The notes under the pieces: model-generated
Told to the model about the DNA's origin: nothing
What the model saw: the letters and a program-made list of their open reading frames with translations, nothing else
Databases searched by the model: none
Part shown: positions 16,487-28,208 of the stretch, piece by piece
Position numbering within the stretch: the first letter of the stretch is position 1
Layout of the letters: every line of letters begins with the position of its first letter
Made by a program: the position numbers and the translations under genes
Source: Actinoplanes campanulatus
GTDB lineage: Bacteria > Actinomycetota > Actinomycetes > Mycobacteriales > Micromonosporaceae
Assembly: GCF_014647795.1 (NCBI RefSeq)
Contig: NZ_BMPW01000001.1
Location: forward strand, 434,001 to 498,000
Direction: 5' to 3'
DNA: 64,000 nt

Positions 16487-17265
16487 GCGTCTTCATGATC
16501 ACCGGGGCGACCGGGAAGCTGGCGCCGCCGATCATCGACCTGCTCGCCACCCGGGGCGACCGGATCCTGCTCACCTCCCGCAACAAGGCGAAGCTGGACG
16601 GGCTGGCCGAGCGCTACGGCCGGGCCGGCGAGGTGGAGACCGCCGAGGCGGACGCCCTCGACCCGATCTCGATCAACCGGGCGGCGGACACCGCGGTGGC
16701 CCGGTTCGGGCGGCTGGACGGGCTGATCCACCTGGTCGGCGGGTTCGCGGTCGGTCCGCTGTTCCGGACCGAGCCGGCCGCGTACGAGGAGCTGTGGCGG
16801 TCGAACTTCCTGTCGGCGGTGATCGCCACCCACGCCGTGCTGCCGCACCTCGGCGAGGGCGGGCGGCTGGTCTACTTCGCCACCCCGCTGGCCACCGAGC
16901 CGCTGCCGGCCTTCTCCGCGTACGGCGCCGCGAAGGCCGCCCTGCTCACCTGGATGCGGTCGATCGCGCACGAGGTCAAGCGCAAGGACGTGCACGCCAA
17001 CGCGGTGGTGATGACCATCGCGGACACCGAGGACGTCCGGGCCGCCCGGCCGCACCTGGACTTCGACCACACGATCAGCCCGGAGCTGGTCGCCCCGGTG
17101 GTGGGTTTCCTGACCAGCGAGGCGGCCGACGGCCTGTACGGCAGCTGCGTGCCGGTGCTGAACAAGTTCGAGTTCAGCTCGGCGCTGGCCGGTCCCCCGC
17201 CCGGCAGGGGTGGCCCGCCCGGTGCGGGTGGCCCGGGTGGACCGCCGCCGGGGATCGTCGCGTGA
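16483..17265 (+). CDS. Short-chain dehydrogenase/reductase, Pro/Gly-rich tail
   Basis: A 260-residue SDR with the cofactor loop TGATGKLA at residue 8, the NNAG-equivalent region replaced by HLVGG, and the catalytic YGAAK. The position 13 residues before the Tyr, normally Ser, is Thr (VYFATPLA). A 23-residue Pro/Gly-rich tail (PPPGRGGPPGAG...) follows the fold. It could be a ketoreductase or a quinone/hydroxyl-forming tailoring enzyme; the changed motifs also allow a weakly active or structural role. It overlaps both neighbours (ATGA and GTGA), so it is expressed with them. Confidence 0.8.
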   Translation: MSVFMITGATGKLAPPIIDLLATRGDRILLTSRNKAKLDGLAERYGRAGEVETAEADALDPISINRAADTAVARFGRLDGLIHLVGGFAVGPLFRTEPAAYEELWRSNFLSAVIATHAVLPHLGEGGRLVYFATPLATEPLPAFSAYGAAKAALLTWMRSIAHEVKRKDVHANAVVMTIADTEDVRAARPHLDFDHTISPELVAPVVGFLTSEAADGLYGSCVPVLNKFEFSSALAGPPPGRGGPPGAGGPGGPPPGIVA

Positions 17266-17561
17266 GCGCCCGGATCGTCTTCCTGATCCGGGTGCCGGAC
17301 GACCGTCAGGAGGCGTTCCTGGCGGCGTACGAGAAGATCCGCCATCTGGTGGCCGGCGGCGTGCCGGGACACCTGCGGGATCAGGTGTGCCAGTCGTCCA
17401 CCGATCCGGAGCAGTGGCTGATCACCAGCGAGTGGCGCTCGCTGGACGACTTCACCGCCTGGGAGGCCACCGCCGAGCACCGGGATCTGGTGCGGCCGAT
17501 GCGGGAGAACTTCACCGAGGCGCGTTCGCTGCGCTTCCTGATCCGGGCCGAGACGGCCTGA
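17262..17561 (+). CDS. Antibiotic biosynthesis monooxygenase (ABM) domain protein
   Basis: A 99-residue dimeric alpha/beta-barrel protein starting at a GTG that overlaps the SDR stop. The pattern VFLIRVPDDRQEAFLAAYEKIR, WLITSEWRSLDDFTAWEATAEH and a C-terminal strand is typical of ABM-fold proteins such as ActVA-Orf6. These oxidise anthrones to quinones without a cofactor. It would oxidise the polyketide ring system. It is the last gene of its operon, and a terminator begins 16 bases later. Confidence 0.85.
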   Translation: MSARIVFLIRVPDDRQEAFLAAYEKIRHLVAGGVPGHLRDQVCQSSTDPEQWLITSEWRSLDDFTAWEATAEHRDLVRPMRENFTEARSLRFLIRAETA

Positions 17562-17576
17562 ACCCCGCTGCACGAA

Positions 17577-17604
17577 GGGCTCCTCCGCGTTTTCGGAGGA
17601 GCCC
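17577..17604 (+). terminator. Terminator after the SchA/CurD-SDR-ABM operon
   Basis: A perfect 11-bp hairpin, GGGCTCCTCCG with its complement, around a CGTTTT loop, then an AT-rich stretch. Confidence 0.8.
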
Positions 17605-17992
17605 TCACGTATTTGTTACCGGCAAGTGAATTTGACCCACCGGTAACCGATTGCCGGGACTCTCACAGCGATTCAGATGAAACTCTAAGAACTCTCGAAG
17701 CAAGAGCATTAATCAGCGGCCTTGGTCACATTATCGACACGCTAAGTCCGGGTATTACGGACAAGAAGGACCAGTAAATCAAGCAGCTGAGGAATGTCAA
17801 CAACCCTCTTCCTTAGAGCTGTCACATAGATGCCTTGCAGTGCGTTGTGCGGTCCATTAGCGTTTCGGCGGAAGGCTGCGGCGGGGGCGGTCAGCAGGGT
17901 TGTTCAGTTCTGACAAAGGTTTCGGTCTCAACCATCTTCGCCGTTAATGATCTTTCACGCCGTGTCGAGATCGCGTCGAGCAGGAGTGGCTG
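17605..17992. other. AT-richer intergenic control region
   Basis: 388 bases without a gene, clearly richer in A and T than all neighbours (for example around 17690-17830). It lies between a terminator and the two-component system, so it is the likely promoter and control region of that operon. No unambiguous direct heptamer repeats of SARP type could be picked out by eye. Confidence 0.5.
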
Positions 17993-18775
17993 ATGCCGTT
18001 GAATTCCTACGATCACACCCACGGCACGGCTTTCGTGATCGGCATCGTCCTGGGCGTGCTCACCGCGGTGGTCACGGCCCTGGTGGTCCGCAGGCGGGCC
18101 AGGGAGCGGGCGGCCGATCCGTCGATGGCCGCCGTCCACCGTGAACGCCGGCGGATCGCCCGCGAGCTGCACGACGTCGTCGGCCACGGTCTGGTCGTGA
18201 TCTCGATGCAGGCCCGCCGGCTGCGGACCGGGCCCACCGATCCGGAGCCGGTCGCGACCGCGATCGACGAACTGGCCCAGGCCACCATGACCGAGGTCCG
18301 CTCGCTGGTGGGCGAGCTGCGCCGGGAGCCGGACGCCGAGGAGACGCTGCTCGGCCGGATCCATGAGCTGATCGCCCGGCTGGCCGCCGCCCACCTGACG
18401 GTCACCCTGCACACCTCGGGCACCGAGCCACGGCTGTCCGTGCCGATCCGCACCACCGCGCTGCGCATCGTCCAGGAGAGCCTGACCAACGCCATCAAGC
18501 ACGGCGCCGGCCCGGCCCGGATCTCGCTGCGGTTCGGCGCCGACGTCGAGATCGAGATCTCCTGCCCGGCCCGGGAGAACCAGCGCCGCGGCGGCAAGGG
18601 CCTGGCCGGGCTGCGCGAACGCGTCGCCGAGGTCGGCGGCGAGTTCGCCCACGGCCGCCGCGACGGCGGAGTCTTCCTGGTCCACGCCCGGCTGCCAGTG
18701 GAGCCCGCCGGTGTCACGCGGATCGGTCGCACACACGAACACGGGGAGCGGGAATGGATGGAATTCGCATCCTGA
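17993..18775 (+). CDS. Sensor histidine kinase, NarL/HisKA_3 type
   Basis: A 260-residue kinase with one N-terminal transmembrane helix (FVIGIVLGVLTAVVTALVV). The HisKA_3 dimerisation region has the phospho-acceptor His in RERRRIARELHDVVGHGL, and the HATPase domain has QESLTNAIKHG and GKGLAGLRERV. There is no extracellular sensor domain, so it probably senses within or near the membrane. AGGAG precedes the ATG. It overlaps its response regulator by 22 bases. Position inside the polyketide locus suggests pathway-level control. Confidence 0.9.
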   Translation: MPLNSYDHTHGTAFVIGIVLGVLTAVVTALVVRRRARERAADPSMAAVHRERRRIARELHDVVGHGLVVISMQARRLRTGPTDPEPVATAIDELAQATMTEVRSLVGELRREPDAEETLLGRIHELIARLAAAHLTVTLHTSGTEPRLSVPIRTTALRIVQESLTNAIKHGAGPARISLRFGADVEIEISCPARENQRRGGKGLAGLRERVAEVGGEFAHGRRDGGVFLVHARLPVEPAGVTRIGRTHEHGEREWMEFAS

Positions 18776-19428
18776 TCGTCGACGACCAGCCGCTGGTGCG
18801 GCGGGGGCTGCGGTCGGTCTTCGAGGGTCTGCCGGGCATCGTCACGGTCGGTGAGTCGCCGGACGGGCTGGACGCGGTCCGCGACGTGCGCCGGCTCCGG
18901 CCGGACGTGGTGCTCATGGACGTCAACATGCCGCGGATGGACGGTCTGGAAGCCACCCGGCGGATCTGCGCGCCGGAGGAGAACAGCGGCACCCGGGTGA
19001 TCATCCTGACCATGTACGACCGGGACGAGCACGTCTTCGAGGCGCTGCGCACCGGCGCCAGCGGGTTCCTGCTGAAGGACTCCCCGACCAGCACGCTGGA
19101 ACAGGCCGTCCGCGAGGTGGCGGCCGGGGAGGCGCTGCTGTCGCCGTCGGTCACCCGGCGGCTGATCGGGGAGTTCGCCCGCCGGCCGTCGCTGTCCACG
19201 CCGGGCGCCGAGCTGAGCCACCTCACCGACCGCGAGCTGGACGTCTTCCGGCTGCTGGTGTGCGGGCACTCCAACCAGGAAATCGCCCGGATGCTGGTCC
19301 TCGGGGAGAGCACCGTGAAATCACACGTCCAGCACCTCTACCAGAAGCTCGGGGTCCGGGACCGGGTACAGGTCGTCATCTACGCGTACGAGAACGGTCT
19401 CATCGATCGCCGGCTCCTGCCGGCGTAG
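18754..19428 (+). CDS. LuxR/NarL-type response regulator
   Basis: A 224-residue regulator. The receiver domain has the acidic pair in LIVDDQPLVRRGL, the phospho-acceptor Asp in VVLMDVNMPRMDG, Thr in IILTMYD and Lys in FLLKDSP. A LuxR helix-turn-helix follows (LTDRELDVFRLLVCGHSNQEIA). It is partnered with the overlapping kinase and probably controls the cyclase-ACP-ketosynthase genes that follow. A terminator begins two bases after the stop, so those genes need their own promoter. Confidence 0.92.
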   Translation: MDGIRILIVDDQPLVRRGLRSVFEGLPGIVTVGESPDGLDAVRDVRRLRPDVVLMDVNMPRMDGLEATRRICAPEENSGTRVIILTMYDRDEHVFEALRTGASGFLLKDSPTSTLEQAVREVAAGEALLSPSVTRRLIGEFARRPSLSTPGAELSHLTDRELDVFRLLVCGHSNQEIARMLVLGESTVKSHVQHLYQKLGVRDRVQVVIYAYENGLIDRRLLPA

Positions 19429-19429
19429 G

Positions 19430-19455
19430 TGTTCTCCCCCGCCCGGGGGAGAACA
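19430..19455 (+). terminator. Terminator after the response regulator
   Basis: A perfect 11-bp hairpin (TGTTCTCCCCC and complement) with a 4-base loop directly after the stop codon. Confidence 0.75.
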
Positions 19456-19541
19456 TGCTTCATTCCGCAGCGGACGACAGCGCGGGCCCGGCATCCTAAC
19501 GTGACGGCATCCGACCATCACGCCGACCAGGGAGCTGTCAC

Positions 19542-19868
19542 ATGAGCGACCATCGGATCCTCATCGTTGCCCGGATCAAGCCGGACGCGTCGCCCGACGT
19601 CGCCCGCCTCTTCGCCGAATCGGACGCGGGCCCGCTGCCGCACGCCCTCGGCGTCACCCGGCGGCACCTGTTCCAGTACCGGGATCTCTACTTCCACTAT
19701 GCGGAGTTCGACGGGGACAGCCGGGAGGCGGTGTCCCGCGCCCGTGACCGGGACGACTTCCGGGCTCTCAGCACGGCCCTCGACGCGCACATCACGCCCT
19801 ACGATCCGGCGACATGGCGCAGCCCGGCCGACGCCATGGCGCACTCGTTCTACACCTGGACCCGCTGA
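19542..19868 (+). CDS. TcmI-family type II polyketide cyclase
   Basis: A 108-residue ferredoxin-like-fold cyclase: ILIVARIKPDASPDVARLFAES, LFQYRDLYFHYAEFDGD, and a C-terminal YDPATWRSPADAMA typical of TcmI and WhiE-ORFVII proteins. It cyclises later rings of the aromatic chain. GGGAG lies nine bases before the ATG. It is followed by a hairpin and then the ACP gene. Confidence 0.92.
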   Translation: MSDHRILIVARIKPDASPDVARLFAESDAGPLPHALGVTRRHLFQYRDLYFHYAEFDGDSREAVSRARDRDDFRALSTALDAHITPYDPATWRSPADAMAHSFYTWTR

Positions 19869-19886
19869 CCCGCCCCACCTTACCGT

Positions 19887-19910
19887 GGCGCCCGCCCATC
19901 GGCGGGCGCC
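19887..19910 (+). terminator. Hairpin between the cyclase and ACP genes
   Basis: A perfect 10-bp hairpin, GGCGCCCGCC and its complement, around CATC. It could be a terminator or attenuator before the ACP gene, which then has 140 bases of its own upstream region. Confidence 0.6.
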
Positions 19911-20003
19911 TCGTCGTCTCCTCCCCCGGGCGGGCACATCATCCCTGGTGGGAGGCCCTTTCTCATCACGCCGGTGGAAGACTGGACGCGCACACCGACC
20001 TAG

Positions 20004-22434
<2,431 letters not shown>

Positions 22435-22438
<4 letters not shown>

Positions 22439-23706
22439 GCGCGCGGATGCCGGTGATCACCGGCATCGGCGTGGTGGCGCCGACCGGTGTGGGAGTGGCC
22501 GAGCACTGGCGCAACTCGCTGGCCGGCACCGCCCGGATCGCCCCGATCTCGGCACCCGAGCCGCCCGCCCCCACGGATGGCTCCGCCTCCTCGGCCGACC
22601 GGGATCTGCCGATCTCGGTCGCCGGGGAGGTGGCCGGCTTCACACACACCGAGTTCGTGGCGAACCGGCTCGCCGTACAGACCGACCGGTGGACCTGGAT
22701 GGCGCTGGCCGCCACCGAGATGGCGCTCACCGACGCGGACCTGGATCCGCGCCGGGAGGTGCCGATGGACCTGTCGGTGGTCACGGCGAGCGGCTCGGGC
22801 GGCAACGCGTTCGGGCAGCGGGAGATCCAGGCGCTCTGGCGGGACGGGCCGCGGACGGTCAGCGCGTACCAGTCGATCGGCTGGTTCTACGCCGCCAGCA
22901 GCGGGCAGATCTCCATCCGGCACCAGCTCAAGGGCGCGTGCGGGGTGCTGGTCGCGGACGGTGCGGGCGGCATCGACGCGGTCGCCCAGGCCCGCCGGCT
23001 GATCCGCCGGGGCAGTTCGGCGGTGGTGGCCGGGGGTACCGAGGCGCCGCTGTCGCCGTACGCGCTGGCCTGCCAGAGCAGTGTGGCCACCCTGCACCGC
23101 GGCGCCGACCCGGCGCTCGCGTACCGGCCGTTCGCGGCCGGCGCGAGCGGCTACGTGCCGGGCGAGGGCGGCGCGATGCTGGTGCTGGAGGCGGCACACC
23201 GGGCCCGGGGCCGGACGGCGCGGGTCTACGCCGAGATCGCCGGCACCGCCTCCACCCACGACGCGCACCATCCGTCCGAGCCGGCCGCGGACCACCGCCA
23301 GCTGGCCCGGGCCATGCGCACCGCCCTGGACCGGGCCGGCGTGTCCCCGGACGAGATCGGCGTGGTCTTCGCCGACGGCGCCGGGGACCCGCTCGGCGAC
23401 CGCCGGGAGGCCGCGGCGATCAGCGAGGTGTTCGGTGGCCGCCGGGTGCCGGTGACCGTGCCGAAGACGATGACCGGCCGGCTCTGCTCGGGCGCGGCCG
23501 CGCTCGACCTGGCCTGGGCGGCCCTGGCCCTGCGGCACGACGTGGTGCCGCCGACCGTCAACGTGGACCCGGCCGACGCCGCGGCGGCCGGACTGGACCT
23601 GGTCACCGAGGCTCGCGAGGGCGCCGGCCTGCGGGCCGCGCTGGTGGTGGCGCGGGGCGTGGGCGGCTTCAACGCCGCGGCCGTGCTCACCGCCCCCGCC
23701 GTCTGA
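22435..23706 (+). CDS. Ketosynthase chain-length factor (KS-beta), type II PKS
   Basis: A 423-residue KS-beta starting at GTG overlapping the KS-alpha stop. It has the thiolase fold of its partner but lacks the catalytic Cys. The aligned segment is LVADGAGGIDAV, with Gly176 where KS-alpha has Cys169. Most chain-length factors have Gln here, the residue linked to malonyl decarboxylation and priming. The His of the SAHGSG motif is also lost (VFADGAGDPLGD). It sets chain length in the heterodimer. A bidirectional terminator follows. Confidence 0.94.
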
Positions 23707-23721
23707 TACACCCGCACACGA

Positions 23722-23754
23722 GAACGGCCCCCGCATCGGATGCGGGGGCCGTTC
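23722..23754. terminator. Bidirectional terminator between KS-beta and exporter genes
   Basis: A perfect 15-bp hairpin (GAACGGCCCCCGCAT and complement) with a 3-base loop, between converging stop codons. Confidence 0.85.
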
Positions 23755-23765
23755 CCTTCGGTGGC

Positions 23766-25964
23766 TCAGGCCGGGGTCAGCTCCGGCTCCCGGGTCTCGC
23801 GCGGGGTCTCGTCGCGCAGCGGCGACGGCTCGACCCGCAGCAGCCGGGCCGCCCAGACCGGCAGCCACCAGTTCCAGCGGCCCATCATCGCCACCGTGGC
23901 CGGGACCAGCACCGCCCGGATCAGCGTGGCGTCGAGCAGGATGCCCAGGCCCATGCCGGTGGCGAAGACCGCCACGTCGAACTCGCCGCCACCGGCCATC
24001 GAGGCGAACGAGAAGAACAGGATCAGCGCCGCCGAGGTCACCAGCCGGCCGGTACGCCCGACGCCCTGCACCACCGCCTCCGGAGTGGAGCCGGTGCGGT
24101 CGTACTCCTCGCGCATCCGGGCCAGGATGAACACCTCGTAGTCCATGGACAGCCCGTACAGGAACGCGAAGATGGTGAGCGGCACGAACGTGCCCACCGT
24201 GCCGTTCGGCTGGATGCCGAGCGCCTGCTCGGTGCCCCAGCCCCACTGCCAGAACACCACCATGGCCCCGATCACCGCGCCCAGCGACAGCAGGTTCAGC
24301 ACGATCGCCTTGAGCGGCAGCAGCAGGGACCGGAACGCCCGGGCCAGCATGATGAACGTGACCAGGAAGATCAGCGCCAGGACGTACGGGAAGGCGCCGT
24401 ACGTGGTGTTCACGTAGTCGACCGTCTGCGCCGCGCTGCCACCGGCCAGCACCCCCTCCGGCAGCGAGTCGCGCAGCGCGGCCAGCTCCGCCGCACCGGC
24501 CGCCGACGGGCTCTCGTGCACCGGCACCACGGTCAGCAGCGCGGTGCCGTCGGCGGTCCAGGACGGCAGGGCGACCACGGTGTACACGCCTTCCGTGGCC
24601 CGCAACCCGTCGGCCACCGGTCCCGGATCCACACCGGCCGGCACGAACACGTCGAAGGAGCTGAGCACCCCGGACGGCAGCCCGGCGTCGGTGAGCGCGG
24701 TCAGCCCCTCCCGGCCCGGCCCGCTGTCGGCCAGGTTCCTACTCTCCGGCAACCCGAGGTTGATCTGGAGACCGATGATCGACAGGACCACCAGCAGGGT
24801 GGCCGAGGAGAGCGCGACCGGCCAGCGGAACCGCACCATGAGCCGGGCCCAGGCGGTCCAGAGCCGGCCCGCGTTCGCCTCCCGCTGGATCAGCCGCTCG
24901 CCGCGGCCGGCGCCCTGCTCCAGCCGCTGCCGGTCCAGCCGCCGGCCGATGGTGGCCAGCAGGATCGGCAGCAGGGTCAGCGAGATCAGCGCGCTCACCG
25001 CCGCGATGATCATGCCGGCCACACCCAGGCTGCGCAGGAACGGGATCGGCAGGATGGCCATGGTGATCAGGCCGATCGCCACCGCGCCGCTGCTGAAGAT
25101 GATCGCCTTGCCGGCGGTCCGCATCGCCCGGTGCACCGCCTCGTCGCCGCGGTGGCCGTGCGCCTGCTCCTCCCGCCATCGGGTGATCAGCAGCAGCGCG
25201 TAGTCGATGGCGATGCCCAGGCCGAGCAACGGCATCGTGGTCAGCGCGCTGTCGTGCACCTCGGTGAACAGGGTCAGCACCAGCAGGATCAGGAACGCCA
25301 CCGGGATGGCGACGGCCGAGATGACCAGCGGTACGAAGGCGAGCGCCGACCGGAAGACCATGAGCAGCACGATGACCGCGGCGATCGCGGCCACACCGAT
25401 CTTCAGCGGCACGTTGAGCCCGCCGGAGTCGACCCCGGTGGCCAGCGTGTCAAGGCCGGTGACCCGCAGCTCGGAGCCGGCCGGCAGTTCCCGCTGCATC
25501 GTCTCGATGATCTGCGGGGTCTCGTCGGGCACCTCGCCGAGGCCACCGCCCGGCGGGCTGCCGTCCGCCGTCGGGCCGGTGAAGACCAGGGCGTACGTGG
25601 TCCGCCCGTCCTCGCTGACGAACCGCCGGTCGCCGGTGTCGGCATAGGACGCCACCCGGGCCTCCAGCTCGGCGCCGACCCCGGCGAAGGCGCGGCCGAG
25701 CGCGTCCCGCACGCCCGGCGAGTCGACGGTCTGCCCGGCCGGAAGCACCACGACCGGAACGTACGGCCGCTGGTAACCGCCGTTGCCGTAGTGTTCCAGG
25801 ACCGCCTGATTGGCCTGGTAGGACTCCATGCCGGGGTAGGCGTACTCCTCGGAGATCCGGCTGACGGTCAGCGGTGTGGCCGCCATGCCGAGCAGGAATC
25901 CGAGCAGCACCAGCAGTCCGACCAGGCGCTTGCGGCGCAACACGATCTCAGAGACTCGTTCCAT
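23766..25964 (-). CDS. MMPL-family RND transporter
   Basis: A 732-residue membrane exporter with about 12 transmembrane helices in two halves, each with a large external loop. Signatures include PLLGLGIAIDYALLLITRWREE in the first half and FLYGLSMDYEVFILARMREEYD in the second, both with the RND/MMPL D-Y charged motif. Such proteins export lipids, pigments or antibiotics using the proton gradient. The start (MERVSEIVLRRKR) is the last in-frame ATG before the first helix; a much longer open frame upstream is antisense to the regulator gene. It is divergent from the OmpR-type regulator, which probably controls it. Confidence 0.93.
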   Translation of the reverse strand: MERVSEIVLRRKRLVGLLVLLGFLLGMAATPLTVSRISEEYAYPGMESYQANQAVLEHYGNGGYQRPYVPVVVLPAGQTVDSPGVRDALGRAFAGVGAELEARVASYADTGDRRFVSEDGRTTYALVFTGPTADGSPPGGGLGEVPDETPQIIETMQRELPAGSELRVTGLDTLATGVDSGGLNVPLKIGVAAIAAVIVLLMVFRSALAFVPLVISAVAIPVAFLILLVLTLFTEVHDSALTTMPLLGLGIAIDYALLLITRWREEQAHGHRGDEAVHRAMRTAGKAIIFSSGAVAIGLITMAILPIPFLRSLGVAGMIIAAVSALISLTLLPILLATIGRRLDRQRLEQGAGRGERLIQREANAGRLWTAWARLMVRFRWPVALSSATLLVVLSIIGLQINLGLPESRNLADSGPGREGLTALTDAGLPSGVLSSFDVFVPAGVDPGPVADGLRATEGVYTVVALPSWTADGTALLTVVPVHESPSAAGAAELAALRDSLPEGVLAGGSAAQTVDYVNTTYGAFPYVLALIFLVTFIMLARAFRSLLLPLKAIVLNLLSLGAVIGAMVVFWQWGWGTEQALGIQPNGTVGTFVPLTIFAFLYGLSMDYEVFILARMREEYDRTGSTPEAVVQGVGRTGRLVTSAALILFFSFASMAGGGEFDVAVFATGMGLGILLDATLIRAVLVPATVAMMGRWNWWLPVWAARLLRVEPSPLRDETPRETREPELTPA

Positions 25965-26007
25965 GCAATCCAGGACAGCACCGCGTTCTTCCGCCGCTCT
26001 GCGCTCG

Positions 26008-26042
26008 TTCTTAGAGTTCGGTGTCACAGCGATCCCTAAGAA
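26008..26042. promoter_or_regulatory. Inverted repeat in the exporter-regulator divergent promoter
   Basis: TTCTTAG (26008-26014) and CTAAGAA (26036-26042) form a perfect 7-bp inverted repeat, 28 bases apart start to start, in the 105-base gap between the divergent MMPL and response-regulator genes. It is a candidate binding site for the regulator. Confidence 0.4.
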
Positions 26043-26069
26043 ATTCAGCGCTGCGTAGGGTTGAGACTC

Positions 26070-26774
26070 GTGAGCGTGACGGACACGGGTATCAAGATTC
26101 TGGTAGTCGACGACGAGCGCTACCTGGCCGATCTGGTGGCCACCGCGCTGCGCTACGAGGGCTTCGAACCGGCCACCGCCGGGTCCTGCCGGCAGGCGCT
26201 GGAGCAGGCGGCCGCGATGCGCCCCGACCTGATCGTGCTGGACGTGATGCTGCCGGACGGGTCCGGTCTGGACACCTGCCGCCGGCTGCGCGAGGACGGC
26301 TGCGAGGCGCCGATCGTGTTCCTGACCGCGCGGGACGCCACCGAGGACAAGATCGCCGGGCTGACCGTGGGCGGGGACGACTACGTCACCAAGCCGTTCA
26401 GTCTGGAGGAACTGGTGGCCCGGGTGCGGGCGGTGCTGCGGCGCACCCGGCGGGACACCCGGGCGACCCGGCTCACGGTGGCCGATCTGGAGATCGACGA
26501 GGAGGCGTACGAGGTGCGCCGCGACGGCCGCCCGATCGACCTCACCCCGACCGAGTTCAAACTGCTGCGCTACCTGGTCGCCAACGCCGGCCGGGTGCTG
26601 ACAAAGCGGCAGATCCTGGACCACGTCTGGGAGTACGACTTCGGTGGCAACGACGGCGTGGTCCAGACCTACATCAGCTATCTGCGCCGCAAGCTGGACG
26701 CGGCTGGCCCGCCGCTGATCCGGACCGTGCCGCGGGTGGGCTATGTGGTCCGGCCCGACACCCCGCGGGGCTGA
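26070..26774 (+). CDS. OmpR-type response regulator
   Basis: A 234-residue regulator with receiver motifs KILVVDDERYLADL, phospho-acceptor Asp in LIVLDVMLPDGSG, FLTARDA and YVTKPFSLEEL. A winged-helix DNA-binding domain follows (LTPTEFKLLRYLVANAGRVLTKRQIL, VQTYISYLRRKLD). The GTG start just before SVTDTGIK is preferred to a TTG three codons earlier. Its partner kinase begins three bases after the stop, and the MMPL exporter is divergent. The arrangement resembles TCS-controlled export genes. Confidence 0.92.
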   Translation: MSVTDTGIKILVVDDERYLADLVATALRYEGFEPATAGSCRQALEQAAAMRPDLIVLDVMLPDGSGLDTCRRLREDGCEAPIVFLTARDATEDKIAGLTVGGDDYVTKPFSLEELVARVRAVLRRTRRDTRATRLTVADLEIDEEAYEVRRDGRPIDLTPTEFKLLRYLVANAGRVLTKRQILDHVWEYDFGGNDGVVQTYISYLRRKLDAAGPPLIRTVPRVGYVVRPDTPRG

Positions 26775-26777
26775 CCC

Positions 26778-28202
26778 GTGCCGTTGCGCAGACGGCTCGT
26801 CCTCACCATGGTCGGCCTCCTCGCCCTCGGCCTGTTCCTGTCGGTCGGCGCGATCTACGGGGCGATCCAGGACTGGCGCAACGACCGCACCCACGACGTG
26901 CTGACCGCGATGAGCGCGGACCTGGACCGGCGGCTGACCGCGACACCGCCCACCGGCCGGCGGCTGGCGCCCGGAGCGCCGGCGGACGACCTCGGCCTGC
27001 TCTGGCGGCAGGCCGCCGAGACGGGCGACATCCCGTCCTTCGTGCAGCTGCGCTCGCCCACCGGCCGGGTGATCGACACGCTGGCCGTGGGCCGGTCGCC
27101 GGATCTGCCCGACCCGCTGCCGGCCGGGGCGGACGCCGTCTTCCAGCGGGCGCCGAGCGTGGGCGGTGGGCCGTACTGGCTGGTCCGGGTGGCCCGGCTC
27201 AGTGACGGCAGCGGGATCGTGCTGGTCGGCATGCACTCCACCGACTCGGATGAGCTGGTGCAGCGGACCACCAACGTGGCGATCGTCTCCAGCGTCGTGG
27301 TGCTGCTGGCGATGGCGGTGCTGTCGGCCCGCGCGGTGCGGACGGCGCTGCGGCCGCTGACCCGGATCGAGGTGGTGGCCGGCGCCATCGGGCAGGGGGA
27401 TCTGGGCCGCCGGGTGCCGTACAACTCGCCGAAGACCGAGGTGGGCCGGCTGGGAGCGGCGCTCAACGCGATGCTGGGCCAAATCGAGCGGGCGTTCCGC
27501 GCCCGCGAGGAGTCGGAGCAGCGGCTGCGCCGCTTCGTCGCGGACGCCTCACACGAGCTGCGCACGCCGGTCGCGACCATCCGGGGGTACGCGGAGCTGT
27601 TCCGCCGCGGGGCCGCCGACCGTCCCGGCGACCTGGCGATGGCGATGCGCCGGATCGAGCTGGAGGCGGCCCGGATGGGTTCGCTGGTCGACGAGCTGCT
27701 GCTGCTGGCCCGGCTGGATCAGGGCCGTCCACTGGGGAACGAGCTGGTCGACCTGAGCGAGCTGGCCGCCGACGCGGTGGCCGACGCCCGTGCCGTGCAG
27801 CCGGACCGCGCGCTGGAGCTGGTGGCCACGGAGCCGGTGCTGGTCGTCGGCGACGCCGAACGGCTCCGCCAGGTTCTCGGCAACCTGGTCGGCAACGTGC
27901 TGCGGCACGTTCCGGCCGGCGTGCCCGCCACGGTCCGGGTGAGCCGGGAGGACGGGCACGCCGTGGTGGAGGTGGCCGACTCCGGCCCGGGCCTCGCCCC
28001 GCAGGACGCGGCCCGGGTGTTCGAGCGTTTCTACCGGAGCGAGACGGCCCGGGCCCAGGAGGACGGCGGCAGCGGCCTCGGCCTGTCGATCGTGGCCGCC
28101 GTCGCCTCCGCTCACGGGGGCGCCGCGGACGTGGAGTCGCCGCCGGGCGGAGGCACCACGTTCCGGGTCCGGCTGCCCGCGGCGCCGGAGGAGCCGGAAT
28201 GA
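26778..28202 (+). CDS. Sensor histidine kinase (HAMP, HisKA, HATPase)
   Basis: A 474-residue kinase. It has an N-terminal transmembrane helix (LVLTMVGLLALGLFLSVGAIY), an external sensor of about 140 residues and a second helix (VAIVSSVVVLLAMAVLSARAV). A HAMP linker precedes the phospho-acceptor His in DASHELRTPVATIRGY. The ATP-binding domain has NLVGNVLRHVP, DSGPGLA and GSGLGLSIV. It starts at GTG three bases after the regulator stop. It would sense an extracytoplasmic cue and control the divergent exporter. Confidence 0.93.
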   Translation: MPLRRRLVLTMVGLLALGLFLSVGAIYGAIQDWRNDRTHDVLTAMSADLDRRLTATPPTGRRLAPGAPADDLGLLWRQAAETGDIPSFVQLRSPTGRVIDTLAVGRSPDLPDPLPAGADAVFQRAPSVGGGPYWLVRVARLSDGSGIVLVGMHSTDSDELVQRTTNVAIVSSVVVLLAMAVLSARAVRTALRPLTRIEVVAGAIGQGDLGRRVPYNSPKTEVGRLGAALNAMLGQIERAFRAREESEQRLRRFVADASHELRTPVATIRGYAELFRRGAADRPGDLAMAMRRIELEAARMGSLVDELLLLARLDQGRPLGNELVDLSELAADAVADARAVQPDRALELVATEPVLVVGDAERLRQVLGNLVGNVLRHVPAGVPATVRVSREDGHAVVEVADSGPGLAPQDAARVFERFYRSETARAQEDGGSGLGLSIVAAVASAHGGAADVESPPGGGTTFRVRLPAAPEEPE

Positions 28203-28208
28203 ACGGAC

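Noticed and set aside
22689-26039. 1116-codon plus-strand open frame
   Set aside because: It runs across the KS-beta gene in a wrong frame and then antisense through the MMPL exporter; low-complexity His/Gln/Arg composition.
25965-27482. 500-codon upstream extension of the MMPL transporter
   Set aside because: It lies antisense to the response regulator and kinase; the true start precedes the first transmembrane helix.
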